A stretch of 40,965 nucleotides of DNA from Rubrivivax sp. (lineage in GTDB: Bacteria > Pseudomonadota > Gammaproteobacteria > Burkholderiales > Burkholderiaceae_C). Each line of letters begins with the position of its first letter. Within the stretch, counting starts at the first letter, position 1. The DNA lies in the NCBI GenBank assembly GCA_016790425.1, contig JAEUPF010000053.1:1-40965 (forward strand). The letters are read 5' to 3'. The notes below the pieces were generated by a model. The model ran no database searches, was not told the DNA's origin, and saw only the letters and a program-made list of their open reading frames with translations. Position numbers and translations under genes: made by a program. Positions 18,171 to 26,225 of this stretch are shown here, piece by piece.

Positions 18171-18647
18171 CAGAACCTCCAGGCAAGAGGACAGGCAAGG
18201 AACAGGACCGGCCGCGCCGACGGCAAGGCGCAGGCGGGCCAGGATGGAAGCCATTGGGTGGTCGGGCGGCACGGTGCGCAGCGCCGGGAAAGCCGCGAGC
18301 AAAGGCACGAGAGCAGGGCAGGCACGAAGGCGTACGGGTCGGGCAAGCAGGCGCGGCTGGCGCAGGGAAACGGGGCAGTGCCGGTAAGAAGTGCCTGCGG
18401 CGCGATAGCCTCAGGCTGCGAGCCAGTGTGCACCCGAAACCGGGCACTGACAAGGGTACGGACAAGCCGCAGGGCCTTGCTTCGGGGACCCGTGATGCCC
18501 GGGCCTCGCGCGGGCGCGGTAGCAGCGTAACGGCGAACGTGCACTGTTGCATGCGCGCTTCGCTCGTTCGCCCGGGTCGAGGGCGCGCGAGGCGCTAACC
18601 TAGAATGATTTTTCTCGGGTTCCGCGGGGAAGGATGGACAGCGAGGC
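18171..18647. other. Gene-free gap between divergent hpf and GST genes
   Basis: This 477-base stretch is the longest non-coding gap in the window. Open frames cross it (for example 18254-18598, plus) but they are Arg/Gly-rich, match nothing I know and lack ribosome sites. It must contain the hpf promoter on the minus strand and the GST promoter on the plus strand. The only readable element is a TAGAAT -10 candidate at 18601-18606, 42 bases before the GST start. I see no tRNA, riboswitch fold or repeat. Confidence 0.6.
18601..18606 (+). promoter_or_regulatory. Candidate -10 box (TAGAAT) for the GST gene
   Basis: TAGAAT is one base from the sigma-70 -10 consensus and is followed by an unusually AT-rich GATTTTTCTC stretch. 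No clear -35 lies 16-18 bases upstream. The same hexamer precedes argS and lptA in this window. Confidence 0.4.
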
Positions 18648-19265
18648 ATGAAGCTGATCGGCGCATTGACCAGCCCTTACGTGCGCAAGGTGCGCATCGT
18701 GATGGCGGAGAAGAAGCTCGACTTCCAGCTCGTGCTCGAAGACGTCTGGGGCAGCGATGCCATCCTCCGGAGCAATCCGCTGGGCAAGGTGCCGTGCCTG
18801 GTGATGGAAGGCGGCGAGGCGGTGTTCGACTCGCGCGTCATCGTCGAGTACCTGGACACGCTGTCGCCGGTGGGCAAGCTGATCCCCGCCAGCGGGCGCG
18901 AGCGCGTCGAGGTGCGCACCTGGGAGGCGCTGGCCGACGGCGTGCTCGACGCGTGCATCCTCGCGCGGCTGGAGGCGCACTGGGCCGGCCGCGCGCCGAT
19001 GGAGCGCTCGCAGGCGTGGATCGACCGCCAGATGGTGCGCGTCGACGCCGGCATCGCCGCGATGGGCCAGGGCCTCGACGACAAGGCGTGGTGCGCCGGC
19101 GCGCATTTCTCGCTCGCCGACATCGCGGTGGGCTGCGCCCTCGGCTACCTCGACTTCCGCTTCCCGCACATCGACTGGCGCAGCCGCCAGCCGCAGCTCG
19201 CGCGCCTGGCCGAGAAGCTCGCTGCGCGGCCGAGCTTCGCCGAGACGCTGCCGCCCAAGGGCTGA
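18648..19265 (+). CDS. Glutathione S-transferase family protein
   Basis: A 205-residue cytosolic GST-fold protein. The N-terminal thioredoxin-like domain has MKLIGALTSPYVRKVRIVMAEK, with the catalytic Ser region, the cis-Pro segment NPLGKVPCLVMEGGEAVFDS and the ESR-like RVIVEYLD. The C-terminal helical domain carries GAHFSLADIAVGCALGYLDFR, the usual N-capping box. It resembles the YibF-like branch with an SPYVRKVR start. The substrate is unknown. It stands alone, convergent with the flavoprotein gene that follows. Confidence 0.92.
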   Translation: MKLIGALTSPYVRKVRIVMAEKKLDFQLVLEDVWGSDAILRSNPLGKVPCLVMEGGEAVFDSRVIVEYLDTLSPVGKLIPASGRERVEVRTWEALADGVLDACILARLEAHWAGRAPMERSQAWIDRQMVRVDAGIAAMGQGLDDKAWCAGAHFSLADIAVGCALGYLDFRFPHIDWRSRQPQLARLAEKLAARPSFAETLPPKG

Positions 19266-19302
19266 CAGCGGCGCGCAGCGCCTCTGCGCGGCTGCCCCCG
19301 TT

Positions 19303-20958
19303 TCACGCCGGCGCGGCCACCTGGAACGAGCCGGCGCTCGCCATCGGCCAATAGAGCCTGAACACCGCGTGCGGCCACTCGCCGCGGCCCGCGGCGGCGG
19401 CGAGCAGCGAGCCGGGCTGCACGAACGTGAGCTGGTTCGCCAGCAGCCGCACCTCGCGGTCGGCCATGCGGCGCACGATGTGGCTGGCGGTGATCTCGCG
19501 CGGATGCATGAGGCCGGCGGCCTGCACCAGTTCCTTCAGCGCCTCGAGCGTGCCTTCGTGGAAGCGATACACGCGCTCGGCCTTCGTCGGCACCACCAGC
19601 GCGCGCTGGCGCAGCGGATCCTGCGTCGTCACCCCCGTGGGGCAGCTGCCGGTGTGGCAGCTCTGGGCCTGGATGCAGCCGAGCGAGAACATGAAGCCGC
19701 GCGCCGAATTGCACCAGTCGGCGCCCAGCGCCATGGCGCGCGCGATGTCGAATGCGCTCACCACCTTGCCGGCGCAGCCGATGCGGATGCGCTCGCGCAG
19801 CCCGAGCCCGACCAGCGTGTTGTGCACGAGCAGCAGCCCTTCCTGCAAGGGCGCGCCGACATGGTCGGTGAATTCGAGCGGTGCTGCGCCGGTGCCGCCT
19901 TCGGCGCCGTCGACGACGATGAAGTCGGGCAGCAGGCCCGATTCGAGCATCGCCTTGCAGATGCCGAACCACTCCCACGGGTGGCCGATGCACAGCTTGA
20001 AGCCCACCGGCTTGCCGCCCGAGAGACCGCGCAGCCGCTCGATGAACTGCATCATCTCCACCGGCGTCGCGAAGGCCGAGTGGCGTGCCGGGCTGATGCA
20101 GTCCTCGCCCGCGGCCACGCCGCGCGCGGCGGCGATCTCCGCCGTCACCTTCGAGCCGGGCAGCACGCCGCCGTGGCCCGGCTTGGCACCCTGGCTCAGC
20201 TTCAGCTCGATCATCTTCACCTGCGGCGAGGTGGCGTTGTCGACGAAGCGGTTCTCGCTGAAGCGGCCGTCGGCGCTGCGGCAGCCGAAGTAGCCGCTGC
20301 CGATCTCCCACACGAGGTCGCCGCCGTGCACGCGGTGGTGCTCGCTGATCGAGCCTTCGCCGGTGTCGTGCGCGAAGCCGCCCTTCTTCGCGCCGGCGTT
20401 CAAGGCCATGATGGCGTTGGCCGACAGCGCGCCGAAGCTCATCGCCGAGATGTTGAAGACGCTGGCGCTGTACGGCTGCGTGCACGAGGTGCCGCCGCGG
20501 CCGATCTCGACGCGGAAGTCGTGCGAGGCGAGCTGCGTCGGCGCGATGCTGTGGTTGATCCACTCGAAGCCGGCGGCGTGCACGTCGAGCTGGGTGCCGA
20601 ACGGCCGCTTGTCGGGGTCGCCCTTGGCGCGCTGGTAGACCAGGCTGCGCTGCTGGCGCGAGAACGGCGCCGCTTCGTTGTCGCTCTCGATGAAGTACTG
20701 CCGCATCTCGGGCCGGATGAACTCCAGCAGGAAGCGCAGGTGCCCGATCACCGGGTAGTTGCGCAGCACCGAGTGGCGGCGCTGCCGCGTGTCGCGCCAG
20801 CCCAGGCCCACCAGGGCCAGGCCGGCCAGCGCCACGCCACCGCCCATGTCGAACGCCACCCAGGTGAAGGTGGCCAGCAGCAGCGCCACGGCCGACAGCA
20901 GCCACGCGAAGTAGCGCACCGGGAAATGGCGGTCGATGCGTTGCAGCCACTCGTGCAT
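19303..20958 (-). CDS. Membrane-anchored FMN-binding glutamate-synthase-like protein
   Basis: A 551-residue protein with two N-terminal membrane helices (about 15-35 and 37-56), then the FMN-binding synthase domain of GltB. No amidotransferase domain is present. Visible motifs are FEWINHSI, FNISAMSFGALSANAIMALNAG, GEGSISEHH, LSQGAKPGHGGVLPG, GAEGGTGAAPLEF and the [3Fe-4S] motif with Cys428, Cys434 and Cys439. Stand-alone synthase-domain proteins of this kind are common in Proteobacteria and their reaction is not settled. They lack the ammonia-generating half and a GltD partner. A strong AGGAGGAG precedes the ATG at 20958. It is divergent from the SAM-riboswitch/metX leader. Confidence 0.9.
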   Translation of the reverse strand: MHEWLQRIDRHFPVRYFAWLLSAVALLLATFTWVAFDMGGGVALAGLALVGLGWRDTRQRRHSVLRNYPVIGHLRFLLEFIRPEMRQYFIESDNEAAPFSRQQRSLVYQRAKGDPDKRPFGTQLDVHAAGFEWINHSIAPTQLASHDFRVEIGRGGTSCTQPYSASVFNISAMSFGALSANAIMALNAGAKKGGFAHDTGEGSISEHHRVHGGDLVWEIGSGYFGCRSADGRFSENRFVDNATSPQVKMIELKLSQGAKPGHGGVLPGSKVTAEIAAARGVAAGEDCISPARHSAFATPVEMMQFIERLRGLSGGKPVGFKLCIGHPWEWFGICKAMLESGLLPDFIVVDGAEGGTGAAPLEFTDHVGAPLQEGLLLVHNTLVGLGLRERIRIGCAGKVVSAFDIARAMALGADWCNSARGFMFSLGCIQAQSCHTGSCPTGVTTQDPLRQRALVVPTKAERVYRFHEGTLEALKELVQAAGLMHPREITASHIVRRMADREVRLLANQLTFVQPGSLLAAAAGRGEWPHAVFRLYWPMASAGSFQVAAPA

Positions 20959-21054
20959 GGGCGTCTCCTCCTGCGCCTGTCGGCGCTCCCGGCTCTTGTC
21001 TTCTGTGCTCCCCGCGCGGGTGCGATGCTAGGGGGAGCGCCGCGAGGCTGCCGA

Positions 21055-21060
21055 TATACT
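21055..21060 (+). promoter_or_regulatory. Candidate -10 box of the metX leader
   Basis: TATACT at 21055-21060 lies about ten bases before the 5' arm of the riboswitch stem. A transcript started there would begin only a few bases ahead of the aptamer. No good -35 is visible upstream. Confidence 0.55.
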
Positions 21061-21067
21061 TTGCCGC

Positions 21068-21122
21068 ACAGCGCCGATTTGCTCCGGCTTGCGGGCGCTT
21101 TATCAAATGCCGCTAAACAGGA
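21068..21122 (+). promoter_or_regulatory. SAM-II (SAM-alpha) riboswitch aptamer upstream of metX
   Basis: The element has the architecture I recall for SAM-II. The stem arms AGCGCC (21070-21075) and GGCGCT (21094-21099) are exactly complementary. The loop begins GATTT and ends CTTGCG. The stem is followed by TTATCAAATG and then CGCTAAACAGG, matching the family's conserved GAUUU ... UUGC ... GCGCU-UAU-AAAUG--GCUAAA--GG core. The 3' segment can pair back into the loop as a pseudoknot (CGGC with GCCG). It sits directly upstream of metX, the classic SAM-II target, and an intrinsic terminator follows. The assignment is by pattern memory, not by covariance search. Confidence 0.85.
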
Positions 21123-21128
21123 CCCCCG

Positions 21129-21165
21129 ACCCGGGGCCGTCTCGTGTGGCGGCACCGGGTTTTTT
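21129..21165 (+). terminator. Intrinsic terminator in the metX leader (riboswitch expression platform)
   Basis: ACCCGG (21129-21134) pairs with CCGGGT (21155-21160), extended by an inner GCCG/CGGC pairing. A run of six T residues (21160-21165) follows. It lies seven bases past the aptamer and 50 bases before the metX ATG, so SAM binding could control termination. A competing pairing of CCCC (about 21123-21126) with GGGG (21133-21136) could act as the antiterminator. Confidence 0.8.
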
Positions 21166-21215
21166 CATTCACGGCTCGCTCACCCACGGCGCCCAAGGAC
21201 GCCTCTTCGCGCGCG

Positions 21216-22415
21216 ATGGCTTCGACGCTCGGCCTGGTCACCCCGCAGCAGATGCACTTCGGCGAAGCGCTGCCGCTGGCCAGCGGCGCGGCGCTGGCCG
21301 ACTACCGGCTCGTCTACGAAACCTACGGCACGCTCAACGAGGCGCGCAGCAACGCCGTGCTGGTGTGCCACGCGCTCAACGCCGGCGCCCATGTCGCGGG
21401 GCTCGACGCCAACGGCCAGCCGGGCTGGTGGGACAACCTCGTCGGGCCGGGCAAGCCGCTGGACACGCGCCGCTTCTTCGTCATCGGCGTCAACAACCCC
21501 GGCTCGTGCTTCGGCTCGACCGGGCCGATGCACAAGAACCCCGCCAGCGGCCGCGCCTGGGGTGCCGACTTCCCCGTCGTGACGGTGGAAGACTGGGTCG
21601 ATGCGCAGGCGCGGCTGGTCGAGCGCCTGGGCATCGCGCGGCTGGCCGCGGTGATCGGCGGCAGCCTGGGCGGCATGCAGGCGCTGGCATGGACGCTGCG
21701 CCATCCCGCTCGCGTGGCGCACTGCATCGCGGTGGCGACGGCGCCGAGCCTGTCGGCGCAGAACATCGCCTTCAACGAGGTGGCGCGGCGCGCCATCGTC
21801 ACCGACCCCGACTTCCACGGCGGCCACTTCTACGAGCACGGCGTGGTGCCGCGGCGCGGCCTGCGCGTGGCACGCATGATCGGCCACATCACCTACCTCA
21901 GCGACGACGCGATGGAGGCCAAGTTCGGCCGCCGCACCGCCAACGGGCAGCGCCACGGCGCTTCTGCCGCGGCCAGCGCCGAGGCGGGCGCCGGCGCCGC
22001 GACGATGGCCGACTTCGCCTATACGACGCAGGACATCGAGTTCCAGATCGAGAGCTACCTGCGCCACCAGGGCGACAAGTTCAGCGAGTATTTCGACGCC
22101 AACACGTACCTCCTGATCACGCGCGCCCTCGACTACTTCGACCCGGCGCGCGAGCACGGCGGCGACCTGAAGGCGGCGTTCGCGCCGGCGCGCGGCAAGC
22201 GCTTCCTGCTCGTCAGCTTCACCACCGACTGGCGCTTCGCGCCGGCGCGCAGCCGCGAGATCGTCAAGGCCCTCGTCGACAACGACGCCGCGGTGAGCTA
22301 CGCCGAGATCGACGCGCCGCACGGCCACGACGCCTTCCTGCTCGACGATGCGCGCTACCACGGCGTGCTGCGCGCCTACTTCCATCGCATCGCCGCCGAG
22401 GTGGAACGTGTCTGA
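21216..22415 (+). CDS. metX: Homoserine O-acyltransferase MetX
   Basis: MetX acylates homoserine from acetyl- or succinyl-CoA, the first committed step to methionine. This alpha/beta hydrolase has [20 protein letters not shown] and a [12 protein letters not shown] oxyanion region. The nucleophile elbow is [12 protein letters not shown], and the acid and His are near the C-terminus (APHGHDAFL). It is 399 residues long, slightly over the usual 370-380. An Ala/Gly-rich insert ([18 protein letters not shown]) lies before the [17 protein letters not shown] lid segment. Whether it uses acetyl- or succinyl-CoA cannot be told by eye. The ATG at 21216 lacks an obvious ribosome site but gives the typical [14 protein letters not shown] start. 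It overlaps metW by eight bases. Confidence 0.96.
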   Translation: MASTLGLVTPQQMHFGEALPLASGAALADYRLVYETYGTLNEARSNAVLVCHALNAGAHVAGLDANGQPGWWDNLVGPGKPLDTRRFFVIGVNNPGSCFGSTGPMHKNPASGRAWGADFPVVTVEDWVDAQARLVERLGIARLAAVIGGSLGGMQALAWTLRHPARVAHCIAVATAPSLSAQNIAFNEVARRAIVTDPDFHGGHFYEHGVVPRRGLRVARMIGHITYLSDDAMEAKFGRRTANGQRHGASAAASAEAGAGAATMADFAYTTQDIEFQIESYLRHQGDKFSEYFDANTYLLITRALDYFDPAREHGGDLKAAFAPARGKRFLLVSFTTDWRFAPARSREIVKALVDNDAAVSYAEIDAPHGHDAFLLDDARYHGVLRAYFHRIAAEVERV

Positions 22416-22992
22416 GCGGCGCGACCTGGAGATCATCGCCAGCCTCGTGCCCGCGGGCAGCCGCGTGCTCGACCTGGGCTGCGGCAACGGCGAGCTGCTG
22501 GCGCATCTGCAGCGCACCCGGCGGTGCAGCGGCTACGGCATCGAGCTGGCCGACGCCAACGTGCACGCGGCGCTGGAGCACGGCATCGACGTGATCCAGC
22601 TCAACCTCGAAGAGGGCCTGGCGCTCTTCGACGACCGCAGCTTCGACGTCGTGCTGCAGCTGGACACCCTGCAGCACCTGCGCAACACCGAGCACATGCT
22701 GCGCGAGACGGCGCGCGTGGGCCGCATCGGCATCGTCAGCTTTCCCAACTTCGCGCACTGGCCCAACCGCGTGCGCGTGCTCGGCGGCCGCATGCCGGTG
22801 ACGAAGACGCTGCCCTACCAGTGGTACGACACGCCGAACATCCGGGTGGGCACCTTCGCCGACTTCGAGCTGCTGGCGCGCCGCACCGGGCTTTCGGTGA
22901 GCGACAGCTTCGGCCTGCACGACGGCCGCATCGTGCGCCGCTGGCCGAACCTGCTGGCCAGCGTGGCCGTGTTCAGGTTCGAGCAGCGCTGA
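22408..22992 (+). CDS. metW: Methionine biosynthesis protein MetW
   Basis: A 194-residue methyltransferase-fold protein that accompanies MetX in Proteobacteria; it is thought to support or regulate the MetX step. It has the SAM-type motif [17 protein letters not shown] near residues 20-35, then the MetW signatures [41 protein letters not shown] and [13 protein letters not shown]. The GTG start at 22408 lies within the last codons of metX, so the two are almost certainly translationally coupled and both under the upstream riboswitch. Confidence 0.96.
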   Translation: MSERRDLEIIASLVPAGSRVLDLGCGNGELLAHLQRTRRCSGYGIELADANVHAALEHGIDVIQLNLEEGLALFDDRSFDVVLQLDTLQHLRNTEHMLRETARVGRIGIVSFPNFAHWPNRVRVLGGRMPVTKTLPYQWYDTPNIRVGTFADFELLARRTGLSVSDSFGLHDGRIVRRWPNLLASVAVFRFEQR

Positions 22993-23011
22993 GCGCGCGG
23001 CTGCCGCAGTC

Positions 23012-24733
23012 TCAGTCCAGCGTCACTTCGGCGCGCACGGTGCCGGCGCGGTCGGCGCTGGCGGTCAGCGCGACAGCGGTGCCGCGCTTGCCGTTGACGA
23101 TCCACTCGACGACCGCGCGGTCGCCGGTGATGTCGCGGTTGGGCAGGAACGCCTGCAGCGAGTTCTTCGGCGCGTGCCCTTCGAGGTGGCCGGCTTCGAT
23201 GCGCTCGTGGCCGCTGACCAGCGTCACGCCCGGCGGCAGGTGGATCTGGAAGACAGTGCCGCGCGCCACCTTGCGCTCCAGCGCCCGCTTGCTCACGTAC
23301 GAAGGCAGGTAGCCGGCGTTGGCCACCGCGAAGCGCACGCGCCAGGTGTCGGGGCCGAGCGCGCGCACCTCGGCGCGCAGGATCTCCAGCTTGGGCAGCG
23401 ACAGCGCCAGCTGCGTCAGCCAGCCGGGAAAGCGCGCCACCTCGCGTTCGCGCAGCTCGGGCGGCGGGTTGCGCCAGAAGTTCATCTTGTCCCAGCCGCC
23501 GAGTTCCACCATGCCCAGCTGCGGGTGGCGGAACGGATACCACGTCACGTGCGCGTTGCCGCCGCACTTCTCGTCGCTCCACTTCAGCAGCTTGAGGTCG
23601 TCGTCGACCGGGTGCTCGCGGTACCACTCGATCCACTGGTAGTCGTCGATGCCGGCCTCGCGGTTCGGTGCCCACAGCTCCACGGTCCAGAACAGCGCTC
23701 CCAGGTGCTCGTAGAGCCAGTCCTGCGTGCCGGTGATGATCTCCTTGGGGTGGTACTTGAAGTCGTGATAGATGCTGATGGCCGGGTAGCCGCTGAGCCT
23801 GGCGCCGAGGTCGGACAGGCGCTTGTACATCCACAGGTCCTCGGGCGTCATGTCGTCGTCGCTCTGCGTGCCCATCGGCCGCAGGATCACGCCGCTGTGG
23901 GTGTGGAAGCTCACCGCGGCGCCGATGTTGGGGTGCCGCGCGACGAAGTCCACCATGGCGCGCACTTCGGGTTCGCTGGCCGGGTAGGGGCCGGCGCCGG
24001 CCTGCTCGAACTCCTGCCGCCAGTAGGCGGGAAAGTTGCGGTTGAGGTCCAGGCCTTCGAGGTCCTTGTTCGCCGTCACCTTGATGCCGTCGAAGTTCCT
24101 GAGAGTCCCTTCGGGCATCAGCCGGTAGTACTCGCCACCGAACTCGCCGGGCTCGCGCGGCACCATCAGGCGTGGGTCGCTTTCACACTTCTTGTACGGG
24201 CCGTGCGGATCGGGGATGCGCATCGTCAGCACGCGGCCGTCGCCGTCGACGTCCTCCACCGTCAGCCCTTCGACCGGTTGCTCGTCGTAGGGGTACGGGC
24301 GCGTGGAGCTGCGGATGTGGCGCGGGCGGTCGGCCAGCGCCAGCTCGGCGCCGTCGGGGTTCAGCCGCGGCACCAGGTAGACGGCGCGCGTGTCCAGCAG
24401 CTGCCGCGCCTGCGCGTCGCTGTCGTACTTCGAGACGAGCTGGTGCAGCCAGTACAGGCACGCGGTGGACGCGGTCAGCTCGGCGGCGTGGATGTTGCCG
24501 TCGACCCAGAAGGCGGGCTTGTCCTCGGCAGCGCCGGTGTCGCGGCGGGTCAGCGTGACGAGCCAGATGTCGCGCCCTTCGTGGCTCTTGCCGAGCGAGG
24601 ACACCTGCACCAGATGTGGCGCGGCGCGCGCGTAGTCGTGCAGCAGGCGCGACAGTTCGGCGTGGCGGTAGAAGAGGTCGAAGCGGGGAACCGGGATCGC
24701 GGTGGGGTCGATGGCGGCCATGGCGGCAGCCAT
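23012..24733 (-). CDS. M14 family zinc carboxypeptidase
   Basis: A 573-residue protein with an N-terminal M14 (carboxypeptidase A-like) domain. The zinc ligands are His82 and Glu85 in DGNIHAAELTAS and His277 or His279 in SFHTHSGVILRP. The general base Glu352 lies in FWTVELWAPN. LVPRLNPDGAELAL and LEGLDLNRNFPAYW are further family motifs. After about residue 430 a second domain, rich in beta-strand pattern (KLEILRAEVRALGPDTWRVRF onwards), looks like a C-terminal accessory fold. There is no clear signal peptide from either ATG (24733 or 24721), so a cytosolic role is possible. It lies 47 bases after the exported protein gene on the same strand, probably in one operon. The substrate is unknown. 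Confidence 0.9.
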   Translation of the reverse strand: MAAAMAAIDPTAIPVPRFDLFYRHAELSRLLHDYARAAPHLVQVSSLGKSHEGRDIWLVTLTRRDTGAAEDKPAFWVDGNIHAAELTASTACLYWLHQLVSKYDSDAQARQLLDTRAVYLVPRLNPDGAELALADRPRHIRSSTRPYPYDEQPVEGLTVEDVDGDGRVLTMRIPDPHGPYKKCESDPRLMVPREPGEFGGEYYRLMPEGTLRNFDGIKVTANKDLEGLDLNRNFPAYWRQEFEQAGAGPYPASEPEVRAMVDFVARHPNIGAAVSFHTHSGVILRPMGTQSDDDMTPEDLWMYKRLSDLGARLSGYPAISIYHDFKYHPKEIITGTQDWLYEHLGALFWTVELWAPNREAGIDDYQWIEWYREHPVDDDLKLLKWSDEKCGGNAHVTWYPFRHPQLGMVELGGWDKMNFWRNPPPELREREVARFPGWLTQLALSLPKLEILRAEVRALGPDTWRVRFAVANAGYLPSYVSKRALERKVARGTVFQIHLPPGVTLVSGHERIEAGHLEGHAPKNSLQAFLPNRDITGDRAVVEWIVNGKRGTAVALTASADRAGTVRAEVTLD

Positions 24734-24780
24734 GCTAATCGCGCCAGCGACGCAGATCGTGCCCCGGTGGCCGCGGCGGA

Positions 24781-25950
24781 TCAGCCGGGCTGCAGGTCGC
24801 GCAGGTTGCCCAGCGGATCGCCGCTGCCGCTGCGGCCGGCGGGCGCGCCGGCGCCGGGCTCGAGATCGACCCGGTCGATCCTGAAACCATAGGCGGCGTC
24901 GACCAGGTTGCGGTATGTGCCGAGCCACTCGACGAGCCGCGCCACCGTGGCCGCGCGCCCGGGATCGAGGGCCACCATCGCGGGCGACCACGCCCCTGCC
25001 GCATCTGCTGCGGCGCCGAGCGCGACGCCCGGCCAATCGAGCCGGGTGCCCGCCAGGTACCCCCGGCGCGACTCCCACACCGCGGCGATGGTGGCAAGGG
25101 CATCGCCTTGCACCTCGGCGCCCAGCCGGGCGAGGCTCGCACGCGCCTCCTCCATCGCCGGCGTTGCCGCGTTCTGTGGCGCCGGCACCGCCCGCACGGC
25201 CACGCAGGCGCTGCGCAGGCCGCTCGGCCGCGTGTTCTCGTGGTGCAGAGTCTCCGACGCGCCGGGCTGGCAGCCTGCGATGTCGTTCCAGTCATCGACG
25301 CTGATGGGGCGCACGCTCGACTGGTAGACCATGGCCGAGGCCAGCCGCATGCCGCTGAACCGCCCGAGGACGAGGGTGCCGACATCGGCCACCACGCGCG
25401 TCGGAAAGCGGTACATCGGCGGGGTCATGTCGACCTTGGCATCGGCCATCGCCAGCACGACCCACTCGCCGGGCGGAACAACCACCTGCCGCTTGGCGCC
25501 GGCCCAGCCGACCGTGAGCACGCCCGGGCCGTTGAAGCGATCGCCGAGGTTGAAGGTGACGGCACCACTGCGCGTGACCGGAGCCGCGAAGTGCCTGAGC
25601 GCCGGGCTGGGCCCGGGGAGGGCGGGCGTGCCACCGTCGCCTGCCGGCGCCGGGGCGCGCGCAGGCGAGGCCTTGGCGAGCGCAGCACGCGCCAGCGCTG
25701 CGAAGAAGCCGCCGGGGTATGCCGACAGGTAGGCGTGGTAAGCCTCCGGCGTGCCCAAGCGTTCGGTCGTCCGCCAGAACTCCACCTCCACGGCCCCGGG
25801 CTGCGCCTGCGCCGCGGGCCGTGGCGCCTCGCTCTGCGCCTGCGCGGGGGCCACATCAACGACAGCAACCGCAGCAACGACAGCGGCGACAGCGGCAACA
25901 CCTGAGGCCAGCCGCAAGGCGAGCGAGCGGGGGCAAGGGGAGACGAGCAT
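24781..25950 (-). CDS. Exported protein of unknown function
   Basis: This 389-residue protein was not recognised with certainty. The N-terminus is a signal peptide with a long Ala/Val core, cut probably after AQA at residue 38. Residues about 53-95 (VEFWRTTERLGTPEAYHAYL, then SAYPGGFFAALARAAL) resemble the short repeat found next to caspase-like or SEL1/TPR modules in secreted bacterial proteins. The middle part (residues about 125-225) holds RFNGPGVLTVGWAGAKRQVV and WVVLAMADAKVDMTPPMYRF, of mostly beta character. The C-terminal 150 residues look helical. There are few Cys and no catalytic motif. It precedes the M14 peptidase gene by 47 bases and may be its operon partner. Confidence 0.7.
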   Translation of the reverse strand: MLVSPCPRSLALRLASGVAAVAAVVAAVAVVDVAPAQAQSEAPRPAAQAQPGAVEVEFWRTTERLGTPEAYHAYLSAYPGGFFAALARAALAKASPARAPAPAGDGGTPALPGPSPALRHFAAPVTRSGAVTFNLGDRFNGPGVLTVGWAGAKRQVVVPPGEWVVLAMADAKVDMTPPMYRFPTRVVADVGTLVLGRFSGMRLASAMVYQSSVRPISVDDWNDIAGCQPGASETLHHENTRPSGLRSACVAVRAVPAPQNAATPAMEEARASLARLGAEVQGDALATIAAVWESRRGYLAGTRLDWPGVALGAAADAAGAWSPAMVALDPGRAATVARLVEWLGTYRNLVDAAYGFRIDRVDLEPGAGAPAGRSGSGDPLGNLRDLQPG

Positions 25951-26022
25951 CGATCGGCCTTCGGCGCATTCACCGCGCCGAGTGCAGCGCGGCCGACGAT
26001 CGTAGCCGCTCGGGTTGTGCGC

Positions 26023-26181
26023 TCAGTGCGCGGATGGCACGAGCGGCGCTCCGTGGCGGAAGACGCGCAGCTCGCCCGGCGCCAGCTGCAGCCAGCGTTC
26101 GCCGGCGGTCAGAGGCTCGGTGGCGACGACGACGACGCGGTCAGTGGGCGTGTTGGCGTTCATGCCGAGCAACTGGCACAT
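26023..26181 (-). pseudogene. Remnant of a YafJ-type class II glutamine amidotransferase
   Basis: The 52-codon open frame begins MCQLLGMNANTPTD, the exact start of YafJ-type class II amidotransferases, where Cys2 is the catalytic nucleophile. It jumps at once to RVVVVATEPLTAGERW and LQLAPGELRVFRHG, which is the extreme C-terminus of the same family. About 200 internal residues, including most of the active site, are missing, while the frame and both ends are intact. This looks like an internal deletion that left a clean fusion, probably non-functional. The codon use is like the neighbours. It lies 44 bases after the GGR-type flavoprotein gene on the same strand. Confidence 0.85.
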
Positions 26182-26225
26182 CGCGGGCCCCGGCGCGGTT
26201 CCTGTGCAGGCCCTCGCGCGCGGCG

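Noticed and set aside
18254-18598. 114-codon open frame in the hpf-GST gap
   Set aside because: Composition is Arg/Gly/Ala-rich with no recognised domain and no ribosome site. It overlaps where divergent promoters must lie.
23174-24892. 572-codon plus-strand frame opposite the M14 peptidase
   Set aside because: The minus-strand protein has all M14 zinc ligands in order, while this frame shows no domain.
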